A stretch of DNA of 16,988 nt from Flavobacteriales bacterium CG_4_9_14_3_um_filter_32_8 (GCA_002790175.1 PFUQ01000175.1:1-16988), one strand, 5' to 3'. Numbered from the stretch's first letter, positions 7,497-15,541 are shown. Numbers and translations are program-made. The notes: generated by a model not told the origin, from the letters alone.

Positions 7497-7528
7497 AAAA
7501 GGGAAAGAAGCTAGCTTCTTTCCCTTTT
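7497..7528 (-). terminator. 32-bp perfect palindrome: terminator of the subtilase operon, 17 bp before the next start codon
   Basis: Sixteen bases on each side of the centre (7512/7513) pair without mismatch: AAAAGGGAAAGAAGCT and its complement. With CTAG as loop this gives a 14-bp stem ending in T/A runs, so it can terminate in either direction. It lies 19 bp after the stop of the small exported gene and only 17 bp before the ATG of the TPR/PP2C gene, so that gene's promoter must overlap it, or its message must come from read-through. Confidence 0.8.
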
Positions 7529-7547
7529 TAAATAAAATTTATAAAAA

Positions 7548-7874
7548 CTATTTATTAGCTATTAATTCTGGAAGTTCATTTCCTGTAGTTCGTTTATAAT
7601 TCTCAGCAATTCGATTGTACTCGGCTTCAAAAACTTCAATAGCTCTAGCATCCTCATTTTTTTTGGCTGCACTAGCAAAAGTTTCTATTCGTAAAACAAA
7701 TTTTTCTTTTTCAGCATCTTTTAATGATTTATTCTCTTTAATTGATGTGATTGCCGAATTTGTTGCCGCATCAATTTTTTGAACAACAGCAATTGTCGCT
7801 TGAGCTGAAACTGTATTTCCAAATAGAAGAAATAATCCAAATAAGGAAACTGATAGTATTAGTTTTTTCATCAT
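7548..7874 (-). CDS. Small exported helical protein of unknown function, downstream of the subtilase
   Basis: I do not recognise this 108-aa protein. Residues 1-24 are a clear signal peptide (MMKKLILSVSLFGLFLLFGN, then TVSAQ). The mature part of about 84 residues has no cysteine, is strongly charged and looks all-helical (KIDAATNSAITSIKEN, then LKDAEKEKFVLRIETFASA and VFEAEYNRIAENYKR). It starts 6 bp after the stop of the subtilase gene and ends just before the strong terminator at 7497-7528, so the two are probably co-transcribed. Two adjacent ATG codons are possible starts; I use the first. Being made and exported with a protease suggests a periplasmic or secreted partner, for example an inhibitor, folding aid or substrate-side factor. 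That is context-based inference only. Confidence 0.75.
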   Translation of the reverse strand: MMKKLILSVSLFGLFLLFGNTVSAQATIAVVQKIDAATNSAITSIKENKSLKDAEKEKFVLRIETFASAAKKNEDARAIEVFEAEYNRIAENYKRTTGNELPELIANK

Positions 7875-7880
7875 TTTTTT

Positions 7881-10800
7881 CTATTCTTTAATAAATTTAT
7901 GAGTAATCGTTTTGTTATTTATTTGAATAAAGTACAATCCTTTACTCAACATCGAAATATCAATTGGGTGAATAATGTTTGTAGCAACTGAACGTATCAC
8001 TGTTTTTCCTAACACATCGACAATAGTTATTTCTTTGTTTTTAATGTTCACATCATTAAATACATTTTCAATATTAATGATGTTGTTTGCTGGATTAGGA
8101 TAAATACTTATACCGGTTGTTTTTACTTCATCTATTCCAACAGGAATACAAATGGTAACTGCTTTTGTGCTAGGTGAACTACTACCACATGCATTGTTGG
8201 CAGTAACTGTTATATTTCCTCCAGTTGCACCAACAGTTGCTGTTATAGCACTTGTTACACTTGTTCCAGTCCAACTTGCAGGTAATGTCCAAGTGTATGA
8301 TACACTGGCTACATTAGTAACAGAATAAGTTTCTATATCATTCTCGCAAGGAACTGTAACTCCAGTAATTGCACTTGGAACCGATGTTGGTGAAACTACT
8401 TCCACATGAGCACTGTCTATTTTGGCGGTTGGTCCATTACCATCATCAACAGTTAATGATACTGTATAAAAACCTGGTGCAGCATAAGTAACAATAGGAT
8501 TTTGTGCTGAAGAGGTGCTTGGTGTTCCTCCAGGAAATACCCATGACCAAGAAATTGGAGTTGCTCCCGAAGATAAATCAGTAAATTGAACTGGAGAGCC
8601 AACACAAACATTACTTGGTGTTCCTTGGAAATCTGCAATTAATGCACTCGAAGTATTGTTCCATTTCCACATCCCATCAACAGTCGAACTTTGATTAAAC
8701 CAACCTGACCATCCAATAGAAGGATTTGTAAATTCAACATATAAATGTTGATCAGTATCAATTATGTTCCAAGTAACACCACCATCTTGACTGTAAGAAG
8801 ATCCAGCAGGATTTGCTCCAGTAGAGAAAACAGTATTAGTTCCTTCAACATAACATAATCCATTTACAAATACAGAACCAGTAGTTGTTAAGGTATTCCA
8901 ATTGGCTCCACTGTTGGTTGTTTCATAAACCACCCCTAAATTATCAATAATTAAACCAGTTGTGCCATCTTTAAATGATAGATTTCCACTTTGACCAGTT
9001 CCACCAAAATCAGATAAAGGAGATTGATAAACTACCCAATTTAATCCTTTATCAGTAGAATGATAAATTCTACCCATGTTAGTTGTAAACCAAACGTCAT
9101 TGCCAACAACTTCAATTTGACGAGTATAACCATATTCTCCAGCCAATGGATTAGGGATGTTTGCTCCTGGTACTAAAGTCCAAGTAGTTCCCCCATTGGT
9201 TGTTCTATATAATTCGAATTCCCCATTTATTGGATCTCCTTGGCAGAAACCTGTATTTGCATCCCAAAAATGCACCACATTGGTAAAAGATGATGCATTG
9301 TTAAAAGTAGCTGTGTTTTGTCTCGTCCACGTTGTGCCACCATTGGTGGTTTTCCATATTCCTCCTGTTTGTGTTGTTGTTGGATAAGCTGCTAACCAAG
9401 CAGTACTGGCATCAAAAGCGGTAATCATAGAAATTCCTAAACCAGTATTACCAACATTAATGTTTCCTGGAGTCCAAGTAGTTCCCCCATTAATGGTTTT
9501 GGTAAATTGTTGAACATTAGCACCACCTCCAGAACCGTCATAAGCTGTAGCCCAAACGATATTAGAGTTTACAATTGAAATCCAATTAATACCTCTAGAA
9601 GCAGTGGTGAAACCGGAATTTTGTTTTATCCATGCTCCATAAGGAACAAGACTAACATTAATGTAAGCAGTTTTAGTTAAAACCTGTGTACTTTGAGAGT
9701 TGGTAACGGACAATGTTACATCATAAACACCAGCAGTAGCATAAGTAATGGCTGGAGGTGTTTGCCCAACATAAGAGCCAGGAGTCCCTCCAGAAAACGT
9801 CCAAGTCCAGTTAGTAATTGGATTTCCACCACCAGCAGAATTATCGGTAAAAGTAACGGTTTGTCCTTCTGAGATACTAGTTGGAGAGCCAGTAAACGCA
9901 GGAATAGGATCACCAGTTAAAAATGCTTGAACACATTGTAATGCAGCAAGAGCATCTATTCTTGGTCCAATATTTTGGTTAATAGTAACACCAGAGCTAA
10001 TTAAACATGCTGTTATTTGTGCTGGTGTCATTGCAGGATTTACACTCAACATTAATCCAACTAAACCAGCAGCAAAAGGAGTTGCCATAGATGTTCCCCC
10101 CATTTTTGCATAACTGTTTCCTCCTGCTGTATAAACTGTGCTTAATAAACCACCATTCGAATAACCTCCAGGGGAAGCAATGTCAACAAAAGGAGTAGTG
10201 CCATTATAACTAGAAAAGAAAGATCTGGTGTCATTAGCATCAACAGAACCCACGCAAATCACATTGTTATAAGCTCCTGGATAATTGAGAACGGTATTGT
10301 TATCGTTTCCAGCTGCGGCAACAAATACAACATTTGGATAGGCGTTAATTAAATTTTGAAAACTAGAACTAGAGGTAGAACTACCAAAAGACATGCTTAC
10401 CACGTTAGCTCCATTATTACAAGCCCATTGAACGCCATCATAACTGTAATAAACGCTGCCAGATGAACCAGAATTTGGCGTTGCTTTTACGCCAATTAAT
10501 TCAACATTGCCACCTAAAGAAGCAATTCCTAAGTTGTTGTTGATATCGGCAGTTGCTAATCCAGCACAATGTGTTCCATGCGACCAACCTGCATCTGCAT
10601 TGTAGTCTTGTGGAGGGGTAGCATCATTGTCATTATCGGCAACATCTCTTTGTAAGAAAGTGGTTAAATCTAAATGATTTGCAAATACTGCATTATCTAC
10701 AATGGCAATTTTAATACTATTACTACCTTGACTAATATTCCATGCAGCTTCAGAACCTACTAACGTATGATACCATTTATTTGTTCCGCTATGATAGGTG

Positions 10801-11201
10801 TCATTAGGTATAAATCCTGTTTTGTAGATGGGTTCTTTTTCAGCAAATTCTATTAAATCAATAGCGGATAGTTTTTTCACCAGTTCATCAATTTTTGAAA
10901 AATCGGTAAACGTAATTCGGTAAATTTTCATTAACTCTTTTTTCCCAGTAAAATAACTAGGACGTTCAAATTTTGTAACTCCAAAACCTTGTAGGGCTTG
11001 TTCAAGAACAGGATAATTTGATAATTGCTCTTCCAAACTTAAAGAGTTCACGTCTATTCTGTTTAGCTCGTTAGGATTGGCTTTTACTTCTTGTTTTAAT
11101 TTAAACATAATACGCCCGTCTAAAAAATTGGCGTTATAAGTTTGAGCAAATGTGAAGCTTATCAACATTATACTCAACATCAATAATGATAATTTTTTCA
11201 T
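7881..11201 (-). CDS. Secreted S8 subtilisin-like protease with PKD domains, Asp-box repeats and a T9SS sorting domain
   Basis: Large multidomain protein of 1106 aa. Residues 1-20 are a signal peptide (ending TFAQ). About 21-130 is an inhibitor-like propeptide region. The peptidase S8 domain (about 145-425) has Asp169 (IAIVDNAV), His208 (GWSHGTHCAGL), oxyanion Asn299 (AAAGND) and Ser371 (GGTSMATPFAAGL). A first PKD domain spans about 433-517. About 525-850 holds beta-propeller-like repeats with Asp-box motifs: NGGTTWT near 571, 620 and 669, then DKGLNW, NSGANW and DGGVTW. A second PKD domain spans 853-935 and an Ig-like domain about 943-1017. The T9SS type A C-terminal domain (1032-1106) runs from ISIYPNPANN through VDVLGKTV to GLYFIQI. 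The protease should therefore cross the outer membrane by type IX secretion and be released or surface-anchored, acting on extracellular protein. All catalytic residues are present. It leads an operon with the small gene 6 bp downstream. Confidence 0.95.
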   Translation of the reverse strand: MKKLSLLMLSIMLISFTFAQTYNANFLDGRIMFKLKQEVKANPNELNRIDVNSLSLEEQLSNYPVLEQALQGFGVTKFERPSYFTGKKELMKIYRITFTDFSKIDELVKKLSAIDLIEFAEKEPIYKTGFIPNDTYHSGTNKWYHTLVGSEAAWNISQGSNSIKIAIVDNAVFANHLDLTTFLQRDVADNDNDATPPQDYNADAGWSHGTHCAGLATADINNNLGIASLGGNVELIGVKATPNSGSSGSVYYSYDGVQWACNNGANVVSMSFGSSTSSSSFQNLINAYPNVVFVAAAGNDNNTVLNYPGAYNNVICVGSVDANDTRSFFSSYNGTTPFVDIASPGGYSNGGLLSTVYTAGGNSYAKMGGTSMATPFAAGLVGLMLSVNPAMTPAQITACLISSGVTINQNIGPRIDALAALQCVQAFLTGDPIPAFTGSPTSISEGQTVTFTDNSAGGGNPITNWTWTFSGGTPGSYVGQTPPAITYATAGVYDVTLSVTNSQSTQVLTKTAYINVSLVPYGAWIKQNSGFTTASRGINWISIVNSNIVWATAYDGSGGGANVQQFTKTINGGTTWTPGNINVGNTGLGISMITAFDASTAWLAAYPTTTQTGGIWKTTNGGTTWTRQNTATFNNASSFTNVVHFWDANTGFCQGDPINGEFELYRTTNGGTTWTLVPGANIPNPLAGEYGYTRQIEVVGNDVWFTTNMGRIYHSTDKGLNWVVYQSPLSDFGGTGQSGNLSFKDGTTGLIIDNLGVVYETTNSGANWNTLTTTGSVFVNGLCYVEGTNTVFSTGANPAGSSYSQDGGVTWNIIDTDQHLYVEFTNPSIGWSGWFNQSSTVDGMWKWNNTSSALIADFQGTPSNVCVGSPVQFTDLSSGATPISWSWVFPGGTPSTSSAQNPIVTYAAPGFYTVSLTVDDGNGPTAKIDSAHVEVVSPTSVPSAITGVTVPCENDIETYSVTNVASVSYTWTLPASWTGTSVTSAITATVGATGGNITVTANNACGSSSPSTKAVTICIPVGIDEVKTTGISIYPNPANNIINIENVFNDVNIKNKEITIVDVLGKTVIRSVATNIIHPIDISMLSKGLYFIQINNKTITHKFIKE

Positions 11202-11264
11202 ATAGTTTTAGTTTTAGCTAGTTTAGAGCCACCAATTTAGATATAATTTATGGTGTTACCAAAA

Positions 11265-11272
11265 CAAAGTTA
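11265..11272 (-). promoter_or_regulatory. Putative -7 element of the subtilase operon promoter
   Basis: Minus-strand TAACTTTG exactly matches TAnnTTTG and lies 63 bases upstream of the subtilase ATG, within the 120-bp gap after the acyltransferase stop. No -33 TTG was seen at standard spacing. Confidence 0.4.
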
Positions 11273-11321
11273 TTTTATAACGAGTATTCCTAAAGTTGTT
11301 AAAAAGGCGAGGATTGGAATT

Positions 11322-12674
11322 TTATTTTATATTTTGATAATATTTTTCTTTTATTATTTCCAACTCATTAATAATGCTGTTTCTGTTGGATAAGAGCTGT
11401 AATACTAAATTTTGTTTACTAAAGAAACGAGCAATAAATTGCCAATTGTAATAAAATCGTCGGGCAATACGTGCATAAAAAATAGTAAAAAAACCACTTA
11501 ATGGTAAAGCTAAACTGTAGCAAATGGTAAATGCGACTGAATGAACAAAATACCAAGAAAAATAAGTGATGATTGCATAAAAAATGATAAAAGAGAATGT
11601 TCCAATTGACATAAGTAGGGCTCCATAAAAAGCTTCGCTATCTGTAATTTTCAATGCAATTAACCGAGGTATTTTATAAGGAATAAAACTATGGATGTAA
11701 CCAAACAACCAGATAGGAAAGCCGATAATAAGTAAAAACATTGATTTAAAAAAGTAATGCCATAAATTCCCGAGTTGGTTGCCTTTTTCTATGGCTTTAT
11801 CAGAGAGGTTGATGAGTTGTAAATTCATAAAATAATCATCAATTTTGGTTTTCATTTGATGAAAAAGTTTGCTTTCTTTTTTTTGGAAATAGCGGATGGC
11901 TTCATAAATTCCTTTTGAAATTTGAATTTCTGTAAATGGATTTTGATTGCTGGTTGCATCTTTTTTTAAAAGCATCGGTTTATAGATGCTTTCAATTCTT
12001 TCTACCAACAAATTATATTCCTCTTGCTCGATATTTATAATCAAACTTTTTATCCCTTCTTCAATATCTTCCGTTAATTTTTTAACGGTATCAATTTCAT
12101 TTTTTTTGTACGCCTCCTTGTAATTGTCACTTTCTAAAGGAGTTCCAAATTGAATAAAAAGTTCACTTCTAAACCTACTGGATTTCGTATAATTTAAACC
12201 AACAGGAATAATTTTAACGTTCAACTTAAAATCGTTTTCTTTTGCTGTACCCAACGCAATTCGAGCTGCACCGGTTTTTATTTTTCGTAATTTTCTTTCA
12301 CTTTCACTAGTTCCTTCAGGAAATATCATAATCACCCCTTTTTCACTCAACTTTTCAAAACATCCTTTAAAAGTTTCTTCATTTTTACTAAGCTGAGTGG
12401 GATCATCTTGAGCACGGTAGATGGGAACCATATTTAATTTTCTTAAAATGTTCGCAATAATTTTATTTTCGAACATTACCGCTTTAGCTAAAAAACTAAT
12501 TCGATGGTTTACCAAAACAGCAATGCTAATAGGGTCTAAAAATGAACATGGATGATTGGCAACAATTAAAAAAGGACCTTCTTTTGGAATATTCTCTAAT
12601 CCTTGAATGTGTATTTTTTTGAAATACACTTTTAAAGCCAATCGAGCAATTGTTTTTAAAGCGGAATAAATCAT
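11322..12674 (-). CDS. PlsC-like lysophospholipid acyltransferase with C-terminal membrane helices
   Basis: Protein of 450 aa. The N-terminal 210 residues are a PlsC-type acyltransferase domain with its four motifs in order: NHPCSFLD (catalytic His41, Asp47), VPIYR (83-87), FPEGTSESE (118-126) and IIPVGLNY (155-162). Such enzymes move an acyl group from acyl-ACP or acyl-CoA to lysophosphatidic acid or a related lysolipid on the inner face of the cytoplasmic membrane. Residues about 211-300 are helical and charged. Three hydrophobic segments (about 309-330, 349-373, 377-400) anchor the C-terminal half. A plain PlsC is only about 240 aa, so this is the longer variant with a C-terminal membrane module. 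The substrate could be glycerol-3-phosphate, lysophosphatidate or an amino-acid lipid; the sequence does not decide. It lies 87 bp downstream of the LtaS-like gene on the same strand but has its own -7 element. Confidence 0.87.
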   Translation of the reverse strand: MIYSALKTIARLALKVYFKKIHIQGLENIPKEGPFLIVANHPCSFLDPISIAVLVNHRISFLAKAVMFENKIIANILRKLNMVPIYRAQDDPTQLSKNEETFKGCFEKLSEKGVIMIFPEGTSESERKLRKIKTGAARIALGTAKENDFKLNVKIIPVGLNYTKSSRFRSELFIQFGTPLESDNYKEAYKKNEIDTVKKLTEDIEEGIKSLIINIEQEEYNLLVERIESIYKPMLLKKDATSNQNPFTEIQISKGIYEAIRYFQKKESKLFHQMKTKIDDYFMNLQLINLSDKAIEKGNQLGNLWHYFFKSMFLLIIGFPIWLFGYIHSFIPYKIPRLIALKITDSEAFYGALLMSIGTFSFIIFYAIITYFSWYFVHSVAFTICYSLALPLSGFFTIFYARIARRFYYNWQFIARFFSKQNLVLQLLSNRNSIINELEIIKEKYYQNIK

Positions 12675-12722
12675 TGTTAAAATTTTCGATAAACTTAGGT
12701 TATTTCAAATGACTCTAAAAAA

Positions 12723-12730
12723 CAAAAATA
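12723..12730 (-). promoter_or_regulatory. Putative -7 element of the acyltransferase promoter
   Basis: Minus-strand TATTTTTG is an exact TAnnTTTG match 48 bases upstream of the acyltransferase ATG. It suggests transcription independent of the LtaS-like gene upstream, though read-through remains possible. Confidence 0.38.
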
Positions 12731-12761
12731 GAAAGAAACTGACTTTTAAAAAAAGAGAAGA

Positions 12762-14726
12762 TTAATTAGCGTGTAATTTATAATAATCATTCTTGTAGAA
12801 AAAGTCGTTAGAATAAAAGTAGGAAACCGTTTGTTTTAAAAATGTAGAATCTATTTTTAGAAGGGTGAGCTGGTTGGTTTCTTTTTCCCATTGATAAAAG
12901 TTAACCGATTTTTTATCGCCCAATACCATAATTTTATGGTCTTTTAAAAGTGCTAAATTTCGATAATTACCAATAAAAGCCATCTCATTGTTTGGTTTAA
13001 TTTTAGAAATATCTCGACCAATTAATTGCGATTTATAAGTCCAATTAAAAAAACCAAACAGCGTAGGAAATAAGTCAATTTGTGAGCAGGTTTTATCAAT
13101 TTCGATGGGTGCTGTTTTAAGGTTGTATATTAAAGCAGGAATATGATATTTTTCGACATCTATTTCTTTTTTTCCAGCACTCGATGCACAATGGTCTGCC
13201 ATAATAACAAACACCGTATTTTTAAACCAAGGTTTAGTTTTTGCTTTTTCTATAAAATTATGAATGGCAAAATCTGTATATTTTACTGCACCATCTCTTC
13301 CCGAACCCGAAGGAATATCAATTTTATTTTCGGGATACGTATAAGGTCGGTGGTTGGAGGTGGTCATAATAAAATTAAAAAAGGGGGTTTTATTTTGATA
13401 ATTTAAATCAGCTTCTTTTATTACTTTTCTGTAAATGTCCTCATCACAAACTCCCCACGCATTTTCAAAAGTTACTTCCTTATCTTCAATGTTTGTTCTT
13501 TTGGATTTAAAATCATCACCTATTAAAAAACCTCTTCCTCTATCTACAATGTCAAAACCATTGCCACCAAAAAATTGATTCATATTGTCAAAATAACCAT
13601 CACCACCATAAAAGAAAACGGTGGAGTAACCTTTCTGTTTAAAAACAGTGCTGATGTTAAAAAAATCGTGGTTATTTTTTCTTTTCACAATACTTCTTCC
13701 AGGAGAAGGTGGGATGGACAAAGTAATTGCTTCCATACCTTGTATTGTTCTTGTGCCTGTTGCATATAAATTGGTAAAGGAGATGCTTTCTTTCAACAGT
13801 GAATCTAAATTTGGCGTGATGTTATCAATGCTTCCAAAACGAGCCATAAAACTAGCACTAAAACTTTCTACACAAATAAAAATCACATTGGGTTTTAATT
13901 CTTCTCCTTCGTTTTTTATTATTCGTTTTAAACTGTATGGATTTTCAGAAATTAAGCTATCATTTTTGGCAACTACATTTTTTTTAAGCTCGGCAACAGA
14001 ATAATTTAAATTTTGAGTGATGTAGAAATCAGTATAACTTATTTCGTTGCTTCTAAACGCTGCACAAAAAGAAAAAATACCCGATTTGCACAACTCGTTT
14101 TCGTAACGATTATTCGACCATTCGGCATTTTTATTGGTAATAAAAAGAATAAATAGTAGTGCAACAACTAAAGAAATAAGGGTGACAATTAATTTTTCCT
14201 TTAGTGTTGTAATTGCTTCAAAAGTAGTTTTAAAAACCTTTTTTTTATAAATAAAATAGATAAGAAATGTTACAACAATAACTATGGAGGAGATAAGAAT
14301 AGGCAAAGGATACGACTCGTTGATGTTTTGAAAAACCTCGTGCGAATAAATTAAATATTCTACCGCAATAAAGTTAAAGCGGCTATTAAACTCTTCCCAA
14401 AAAGTAAATTCTGCAAAAAAGCTAAAAATAAAAATGAGCAAACCAACAAAAAAGGCAAAATGTGTAATTATCTTATCGAACAAACTTCCGTTAAATTTAT
14501 TGGGAAGTATCAATAAATAAAAACTGTAGGGAAGTAGGAAAAAGGAAATGGTGCCTACATCAAACAACAAACCAGTTAAAAATATGCCAAAAAGAGAAAC
14601 AATGGAGAAATCAATGTTTTCGAACGACCAAACATAAAAAACAATTCGGGTAAAACAGGACAGTGTTAAAAACACCAATCCGAAAACGGTAAATAATTGA
14701 TATCTTTTGGGGAGGATTAAGTCCAT
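12762..14726 (-). CDS. LtaS-like membrane phosphoglycerol/phosphoethanolamine transferase (alkaline phosphatase superfamily)
   Basis: Protein of 654 aa with five membrane helices (about 12-34, 43-74, 88-108, 141-160, 178-197) and an outward-facing sulfatase-fold domain (about 278-570), the same plan and length as lipoteichoic acid synthase. Metal and catalytic residues match LtaS by motif: Glu287 (CVESFSASF), the likely nucleophile Thr327 (GTRTIQGMEA), His459 (TTSNHRPY) and Asp511-His512 (VIMADHCAS). LtaS takes glycerol phosphate from phosphatidylglycerol and releases diacylglycerol. Gram-negative relatives transfer phosphoglycerol or phosphoethanolamine to periplasmic glucans or envelope glycolipids. 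A Bacteroidota cell has no lipoteichoic acid, so the acceptor here is unknown. It lies beside a PlsC-like acyltransferase and diverges from two PAP2 phosphatases, which fits envelope lipid work. The RAYT/repeat element occupies the region upstream of its start. Confidence 0.87.
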   Translation of the reverse strand: MDLILPKRYQLFTVFGLVFLTLSCFTRIVFYVWSFENIDFSIVSLFGIFLTGLLFDVGTISFFLLPYSFYLLILPNKFNGSLFDKIITHFAFFVGLLIFIFSFFAEFTFWEEFNSRFNFIAVEYLIYSHEVFQNINESYPLPILISSIVIVVTFLIYFIYKKKVFKTTFEAITTLKEKLIVTLISLVVALLFILFITNKNAEWSNNRYENELCKSGIFSFCAAFRSNEISYTDFYITQNLNYSVAELKKNVVAKNDSLISENPYSLKRIIKNEGEELKPNVIFICVESFSASFMARFGSIDNITPNLDSLLKESISFTNLYATGTRTIQGMEAITLSIPPSPGRSIVKRKNNHDFFNISTVFKQKGYSTVFFYGGDGYFDNMNQFFGGNGFDIVDRGRGFLIGDDFKSKRTNIEDKEVTFENAWGVCDEDIYRKVIKEADLNYQNKTPFFNFIMTTSNHRPYTYPENKIDIPSGSGRDGAVKYTDFAIHNFIEKAKTKPWFKNTVFVIMADHCASSAGKKEIDVEKYHIPALIYNLKTAPIEIDKTCSQIDLFPTLFGFFNWTYKSQLIGRDISKIKPNNEMAFIGNYRNLALLKDHKIMVLGDKKSVNFYQWEKETNQLTLLKIDSTFLKQTVSYFYSNDFFYKNDYYKLHAN

Positions 14727-14735
14727 AGTTAATTA

Positions 14736-14743
14736 CAAAATTA
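14736..14743 (-). promoter_or_regulatory. Possible -7 element of the LtaS-like gene
   Basis: Minus-strand TAATTTTG matches TAnnTTTG exactly but lies only 9 bases before the ATG, which would give an almost leaderless message. It could be chance. Upstream DNA has been replaced by the element beginning near 14767. Confidence 0.22.
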
Positions 14744-14766
14744 ATGATAATGATTTTAAGCTGATA

Positions 14767-14789
14767 GATTTTAGAAATAAAGCCGCTTC
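14767..14789 (+). repeat. Left copy of a 23-bp perfect direct repeat flanking the transposase segment
   Basis: This 23-mer begins GATTTTAGAAAT and ends GCCGCTTC. It recurs without mismatch and in the same orientation at 15585-15607. One mismatched base and five T follow in both copies, ending almost at the transposase stop codon on this side. No third copy was seen in the window. Confidence 0.9.
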
Positions 14790-14793
14790 GTTT

Positions 14794-15228
14794 TTATTCC
14801 ACGATATGCTGCCATCCATACTTTTTCATAAACTCATCCACTTCTTTTTTAAATGTTGTCTTGCTATGGTGTTTTTCTTGATTAAAAATATATTGCCTTG
14901 TTCGCTCCAAATGACTTTCACTCACACTTACAGCCCAGTAATCATCTTGCCACATAAATTTGCCTTCAATAAGTTTGTTTTGATTTATCCAAAAGGAGGA
15001 TTCTCCTTTTATCAATTGAGCAACTTTGCTTATGCTTTGGTCTTTGTTTAATGAGATTAAACAATGTGCATGATCTGCATATCCATTCACACAATCTAGC
15101 CAAATATCTTTTTCTTTAGCATTTTGTTTGATGTGTTGAAATACTTTTTTTCGGATACTTTGAAGTAAGTATGGTTCTCTGTTTTTAGTAGAGAAAACTA
15201 AATGAACCCAGATTCTTACCCAACTCAT
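14794..15228 (-). CDS. IS200-like / REP-associated tyrosine (HUH) transposase
   Basis: Protein of 144 aa, a complete single-domain Y1 transposase. The start (MSWVRIWVHLVFSTKNREP) is the usual first strand of the fold. GYADHAHCLISL holds the HUH pair His53 and His55 that binds the metal ion. ISKVAQLIKGESS is the typical helix after it, and Tyr113 in LERTRQYIFNQEKHH is the expected nucleophile that joins to single-stranded DNA at hairpin ends. All catalytic residues are intact, so it may be active. No TnpB/IscB-type gene accompanies it. The hairpin array just upstream of its start favours a domesticated REP-associated transposase (RAYT) over a plain insertion sequence. A -7 element (15257-15264) on its strand touches the left inverted-repeat arm. 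The stop lies within five bases of the left direct repeat's T run. Confidence 0.9.
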   Translation of the reverse strand: MSWVRIWVHLVFSTKNREPYLLQSIRKKVFQHIKQNAKEKDIWLDCVNGYADHAHCLISLNKDQSISKVAQLIKGESSFWINQNKLIEGKFMWQDDYWAVSVSESHLERTRQYIFNQEKHHSKTTFKKEVDEFMKKYGWQHIVE

Positions 15229-15243
15229 TTGATGATAGTTTAG

Positions 15244-15258
15244 ATGTGGCTAAAGCCA
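15244..15258 (+). repeat. Left arm of 15-bp perfect inverted repeat enclosing the hairpin array
   Basis: ATGTGGCTAAAGCCA is exactly complementary to the arm at 15529-15543, 300 bp from end to end. Each arm is also a small hairpin by itself (TGGCT-AA-AGCCA). It starts 16 bp upstream of the transposase ATG. Confidence 0.9.
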
Positions 15259-15264
15259 AAATTA
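15257..15264 (-). promoter_or_regulatory. Putative -7 element of the transposase promoter
   Basis: Minus-strand TAATTTTG matches TAnnTTTG exactly and lies 28 bases upstream of the transposase ATG. It overlaps the inner end of the left inverted-repeat arm, so the transcript would begin within that arm. Confidence 0.38.
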
Positions 15265-15268
15265 GCTA

Positions 15269-15398
15269 TTTTTTTTTATCAGTCAGTTGAAACTGACTGC
15301 AATAGATGAGTATTTATTTCAATTACTCATCTATTGCAGTTTGCTTTAGCAAACTGTAAATTGTAAATAATAATTCAAATAAATTAGCTTTAGCCATT
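15269..15398. repeat. Hairpin repeat unit, copy 1 (well preserved)
   Basis: The unit starts in a T tract and holds three consecutive perfect hairpins. The first is 15280-15299 (9-bp stem CAGTCAGTT, 2-base loop). The second is 15297-15339 (16-bp stem, 11-base loop). The third is 15337-15356 (9-bp stem CAGTTTGCT, loop TT). An AT-rich tail follows, ending in a degenerate GCTTTAGCCA. Neighbouring hairpins share three bases, so the middle stem competes with both flanking ones at its foot. The same unit recurs at 15424-15541. Confidence 0.88.
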
Positions 15399-15423
15399 AT
15401 TACAGGGGAAAGTCAAGATTAAT

Positions 15424-15541
15424 TATTTTTTTTATCAGATAGTTGAAGATTATTGCAATAAAATTTGCTGCAATTACTCATCTATCGCAGTTTGCTTCAG
15501 TAAACTGTAAATAATAATTCAAGTAAAATGGCTTTAGCCAC
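15424..15541. repeat. Hairpin repeat unit, copy 2 (decayed)
   Basis: This copy aligns with copy 1 from the T tract (TTTATCAG) through CAATTACTCATCTAT and TAAATAATAATTCAA to GGCTTTAGCCA. The first hairpin has lost its pairing and the left arm of the middle hairpin is gone. The third (15488-15507) keeps its stem with one G-T wobble. It ends inside the right inverted-repeat arm. Confidence 0.82.

Noticed and set aside
8453..9913. Additional frames inside the subtilase gene
   Set aside because: They arise from the Gly/Thr-rich PKD and Asp-box repeats read out of frame. None has a start context or domain.
13143..14004. Plus-strand frames inside the LtaS-like gene
   Set aside because: The minus-strand gene has a full set of catalytic motifs. 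The opposite frames give Phe/Cys-rich low-quality peptides with no domains.
14707..15051. Plus-strand reading frame antisense to the transposase
   Set aside because: Composition and start are arbitrary, it covers the 5' end of one gene and most of another in the opposite sense, and it has no motif. It is a shadow of the transposase.
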